Below are positions 61,238 through 64,000 of a DNA stretch of 64,000 nucleotides, one piece after another. Location: positions 248,001 through 312,000 of the forward strand of contig NZ_CADDWI010000007.1 of NCBI RefSeq assembly GCF_902809845.1, written 5' to 3'. Positions within the stretch are counted from its first letter, which is position 1. Every line of letters starts with the position of its first letter. The notes below the pieces were generated by a model that was given only the letters and a program-made list of their open reading frames with translations, did no database searches and was not told where the DNA came from. This DNA is from Chelativorans sp. Marseille-P2723. GTDB taxonomy: Bacteria; Pseudomonadota; Alphaproteobacteria; Rhizobiales; Rhizobiaceae. The translations under genes and the position numbers were made by a program.

Positions 61238-61921
61238 ATGAAAGTTTTGCGCATACCGCTTCTTACGTCTTTTTGCTTCATGGCGCCCGCAGGGTCTATA
61301 TGGGCTGCTGATCCAACCTTCTACCAGCCGATTCCGCAGCCGGTACCTGTGGCAAAGTACGATTGGAGTGGCCCCTATCTTGGAATTCAAGGGGGATATG
61401 GTTGGACCGACCTCGACGGAGAGGCCGATTTTTTCGACGAGATCGATGGCATGGAGGCCCCGCTTGATCTTAAGGGTGGGTTCATCGGTGCTTTCGCTGG
61501 TTACAATTTCCAGTCGGGTCGGTTCGTGTACGGTGTCGAGGGAGACATCAACAAGGCATGGATGGACGAGGACTTCACTTTCTCCACCGCTCCGGCCAAT
61601 GCAGAAGTCGACTGGTTCGGATCGCTCCGCGCGCGCCTCGGCTATGGGCTCGACCGCACGCTGTTATACGCGACCGGAGGGTTGGCCCATGCGGAAGTCG
61701 GGATGCGCCTGGACAGCTTCGATTTTGCCCAGGACAAGGGTATGACGGGCTGGACCCTTGGCGCTGGTGTCGAACATGCAATCACGAGCACTCTGCTGGC
61801 CCGAGGGGAATACCGCTATTACGATTTCGGTGGCGGCACGTTCGGGAGCCCTGCAGTTGGCGAGCACGATCTGGATTTGTCCATGCACACGCTCTCGCTC
61901 GGACTTGCTTATAAATTTTGA
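61238..61921 (+). CDS. outer membrane beta-barrel protein, Omp25/Omp31-like
   Basis: The 227-residue protein has a signal peptide (cleavage near SIWAADP) and the Omp25/Omp31-type eight-stranded barrel pattern: DWSGPYLGIQGGYGW, GGFIGAFAGYNFQSGRFVYGVEGDINKA, WFGSLRARLGYGLDRTLLYATGGLAHAEV, LARGEYRYYDFGGG, and a C-terminal SLGLAYKF with terminal Phe needed for BAM insertion. It is an abundant-type surface protein in this order. The long A+T-rich upstream region suggests regulated, strong transcription. Confidence 0.9.
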   Translation: MKVLRIPLLTSFCFMAPAGSIWAADPTFYQPIPQPVPVAKYDWSGPYLGIQGGYGWTDLDGEADFFDEIDGMEAPLDLKGGFIGAFAGYNFQSGRFVYGVEGDINKAWMDEDFTFSTAPANAEVDWFGSLRARLGYGLDRTLLYATGGLAHAEVGMRLDSFDFAQDKGMTGWTLGAGVEHAITSTLLARGEYRYYDFGGGTFGSPAVGEHDLDLSMHTLSLGLAYKF

Positions 61922-62206
61922 CACCGCGGCAGGCTGATCCGGCAACACCATTTCGGGATGGCGGGCTGGCTCCAAGCGATAGAGCTGACCCGCCTTTTCA
62001 TAAGGGGGTACATGCGTGCCGCCATGAACTACTCTCCAACCCCGCAAGAAAGACCGGACCTTGCGCCATAGCGCCCTATTTTCCTCTTTTGCCGATTCCG
62101 CGGGTGACCGGCCGTCCGGCGGGAACATACGTGATGGTTTCCCCTTTCGCGCTGATAGGCTATAGGCAGCCTCGACAAGCAAACTATGCTCAGACTGGAG
62201 GGATGG

Positions 62207-63895
62207 ATGAGCGAACGCGAAAGCATGGAGTTCGATGTGGTCATCGTCGGTGCAGGACCGGCGGGTCTGGCAGCATCGATCAGGCTGAAGCAGCTCAACC
62301 CCGACCTTTCGATTGTCGTTCTGGAAAAAGGCGGCGAGGTCGGCGCGCACATTCTCTCCGGCGCCGTTGTCGATCCGATCGGTATAGACCGGCTTCTGCC
62401 CGGTTGGCGGGAGGAGGAAGGGCATCCGTTCACGACACCGGTCACTGATGATCATTTCCTTCTTCTTGGACCAGCGGGCAGGTTGCGGATTCCCAATTTC
62501 GTTATGCCTCCGCTTATGAACAATCACGGCAACTACATCGTCTCTCTAGGCAATGTTTGCCGGTGGCTGGCGGAGAAGGCCGAAGCGCTGGGAGTGGAGA
62601 TTTATCCCGGCTTTGCCGCTGCCGAACTGCTCTACAACGATGAAAACGCCGTCATTGGCGTGGTGACCGGCGACATGGGCGTGGAACGGGACGGAAGCCA
62701 CGGTCCGGCTTATCAGCCGGGAATGGCGTTGCTTGGCAAGTATGTGTTGTTGGGTGAGGGCGCACGCGGCTCGCTCTCCAAGGAACTCATTGCCCGCTAT
62801 CATCTGGATGAGGGGCGCGAGCCGCAGAAATATGGCATCGGGCTCAAGGAACTCTGGGAAGTGAAGCCGGAGAAGCATAAGCGCGGGCTGGTGCAACATA
62901 GCTTTGGCTGGCCGCTGGACCGCCAGACCGGCGGCGGCTCATTCCTTTATCATTTCGATGACAATCTCGTCGCTGTTGGCTTCGTTGTTCACCTCAACTA
63001 CCGCAATCCCTACCTCTCGCCCTTCGAGGAGTTCCAGCGCTTCAAGACGCACCCGGCGATCAGGGACACTTTCGAGGACGGCAAGCGCATAGGCTATGGC
63101 GCGCGTGCCATTACCGAGGGCGGCTGGCAATCCATTCCGAAAATGGCCTTTCCAGGCGGGCTTCTGATGGGCTGTTCGGCCGGCCTGGTGAACGTCCCCC
63201 GTATCAAGGGTTCGCACAATGCGGTTCTTTCCGGGATACTGGCGGCTGAGCATGTGGAGGAAGCTATCCGCGTCGGTCGGTTCAATGAGGAGCTTTCCGG
63301 CTTCGATGAAGCGTTGCGCGCATCCGATGTTGGCAAGGACCTGAAGAAGGTGCGCAACGTGAAGCCGCTCTGGTCGCGCTTTGGCACGATTGTCGGCGTC
63401 GGGATCGGCGGTTTAGATATGTGGCTCAACACGCTCCTTCGCGTTTCTCCCCTCGGTACGCTCAAGCATGGCAAGGCAGATCACGAGTCGATCGAGCCGG
63501 CGGAAAGACACAGCCCGATCGGCTATCCCAAGCCTGATGGCGTCCTGACCTTCGACCGGCTTTCCTCCGTGTTCCTGTCCAACACCAACCATGAGGAGAA
63601 CCAGCCGGTCCACCTCAAAGTCGGCGACATGGAGCTTCAAAAGAGGTCCGAGTTCGGGGTCTTTGCGGGGCCTTCCACGCGTTACTGCCCGGCGGGCGTT
63701 TATGAATGGGTGGACGCCGACGGCAACTCCTTGACGGGGCCGGATTCCGAGAAGGCCAGGGTGGCAGATGCACGCTTTGTCATCAATGCCCAGAACTGCG
63801 TCCACTGCAAGACCTGCGACATCAAGGATCCGAACCAGAATATCAACTGGGTGCCGCCGCAGGGCGGGGAAGGGCCCGTTTATCAAAACATGTGA
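62207..63895 (+). CDS. electron transfer flavoprotein:ubiquinone oxidoreductase
   Basis: The 562-residue membrane-associated flavoprotein passes electrons from ETF (fatty acid and amino acid oxidation) to ubiquinone. It has the FAD-binding dinucleotide motif VVIVGAGPAGLAASIRL at the N terminus, the GVVTGDMGVERDG region, and a C-terminal 4Fe-4S site formed by Cys494 (YCPAGVYEW) and Cys531, Cys534, Cys537 (CVHCKTC). GGAGG 6 bp upstream favours the ATG at 62207; ATG 62186 and 62225 are alternatives. All four cluster ligands and the terminal NINWVPPQGGEGP are intact. Confidence 0.95.
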   Translation: MSERESMEFDVVIVGAGPAGLAASIRLKQLNPDLSIVVLEKGGEVGAHILSGAVVDPIGIDRLLPGWREEEGHPFTTPVTDDHFLLLGPAGRLRIPNFVMPPLMNNHGNYIVSLGNVCRWLAEKAEALGVEIYPGFAAAELLYNDENAVIGVVTGDMGVERDGSHGPAYQPGMALLGKYVLLGEGARGSLSKELIARYHLDEGREPQKYGIGLKELWEVKPEKHKRGLVQHSFGWPLDRQTGGGSFLYHFDDNLVAVGFVVHLNYRNPYLSPFEEFQRFKTHPAIRDTFEDGKRIGYGARAITEGGWQSIPKMAFPGGLLMGCSAGLVNVPRIKGSHNAVLSGILAAEHVEEAIRVGRFNEELSGFDEALRASDVGKDLKKVRNVKPLWSRFGTIVGVGIGGLDMWLNTLLRVSPLGTLKHGKADHESIEPAERHSPIGYPKPDGVLTFDRLSSVFLSNTNHEENQPVHLKVGDMELQKRSEFGVFAGPSTRYCPAGVYEWVDADGNSLTGPDSEKARVADARFVINAQNCVHCKTCDIKDPNQNINWVPPQGGEGPVYQNM

Positions 63896-63935
63896 AGGCG
63901 GGAGAATAAGGTAGCAGCCTCCTATTTCCCGGCGG

Positions 63936-64000
63936 TCATACCCGCATTACATCGTCCCGATCCTTCGCCTCATTCGGCCGCAGGCCGAACTCGAGCAGGA
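63936..64000 (-). CDS. possible 3' end of a minus-strand gene
   Basis: The minus strand is open from the window edge to a TGA at 63936-63938, ending ..LLEFGLRPNEAKDRDDVMRV. The composition is protein-like and it converges on the flavoprotein gene, but 20 codons are too few to name a product. A TTCGGCC/GGCCGAA inverted repeat lies within it. Confidence 0.35.
   Translation of the reverse strand, partial: LLEFGLRPNEAKDRDDVMRV

Noticed and set aside
1-64000. tRNA, rRNA, CRISPR arrays or insertion sequences
   Set aside because: No cloverleaf-like segments, rRNA sequence, regularly spaced repeats or transposase genes were noticed, although without a dedicated scan a single tRNA could be missed.

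Overview
The window (about 60% G+C by eye) comes from the chromosome of an alphaproteobacterium of the order Hyphomicrobiales (Rhizobiales). It looks closest to the Mesorhizobium/Phyllobacteriaceae side, but the genus cannot be fixed from the sequence alone. The evidence is a MucR/Ros regulator, rhizobial-type mrp/pha antiporter genes, a FeuPQ-like pair, the ccmIEFH cluster followed by degP, a two-component pair, glnE and a PleC-like kinase, and several protein families largely confined to this order (DUF1491, DUF2336, DUF5330, DUF6107, DUF6456). I saw no rRNA, tRNA, insertion sequence, integrase or CRISPR array.

Layout. 0-2 kb: a cut-off cytochrome c', a second cytochrome c' and a membrane-anchored diheme cytochrome c. 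2-4.7 kb (minus): oligopeptidase B and MsrB. 4.8-10.7 kb: a complete seven-gene Mrp/Pha cation/proton antiporter operon with overlapping genes. 11-19.9 kb: MucR; a DnaA-like helix-turn-helix gene overlapping a DUF6456 gene (together resembling a split GafA, the activator of gene transfer agents); SufE; small unknown genes; a histidine kinase; a peptidoglycan-binding protein; and DUF proteins. 20-22.2 kb (minus): a class A penicillin-binding protein.

22.5-37.5 kb: a complete RcGTA-like gene transfer agent (GTA) structural cluster, all on the plus strand and mostly with touching or overlapping genes. The order is terminase small and large subunits, portal, a g3.5-like membrane protein, prohead protease, major capsid, connector, stopper, tail terminator, tail tube, two assembly chaperones, short tape measure, two distal tail proteins, NlpC/P60 peptidase and a 1298-residue baseplate/host-specificity protein, then a holin-like small membrane protein and a terminator. 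Upstream are a good sigma70-type promoter whose spacer carries a perfect palindrome and, about 200 bp later, a terminator-like hairpin. Two more hairpins lie inside the cluster (after the terminase gene and after the capsid gene). With GafA/GafYZ-like genes only about 9 kb away, the region reads as a regulator plus structural GTA locus controlled by activation and antitermination. That control model is inference.

37.5-64 kb: core genome again. It holds a FeuPQ-like two-component system, a surface lipoprotein, ccmIEFH for cytochrome c maturation (which would serve the c-type cytochromes at the left end), DegP, a second OmpR/EnvZ-type pair, GlnE, a PleC-like cell-cycle kinase, PepN, a stand-alone CoxL-like molybdenum hydroxylase subunit, a DMT exporter, a uracil-DNA glycosylase-family protein with degenerate iron-sulfur ligands, an Omp25/31-like porin-family protein and electron-transfer flavoprotein:ubiquinone oxidoreductase. 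The last bases probably hold the 3' end of a further minus-strand gene.
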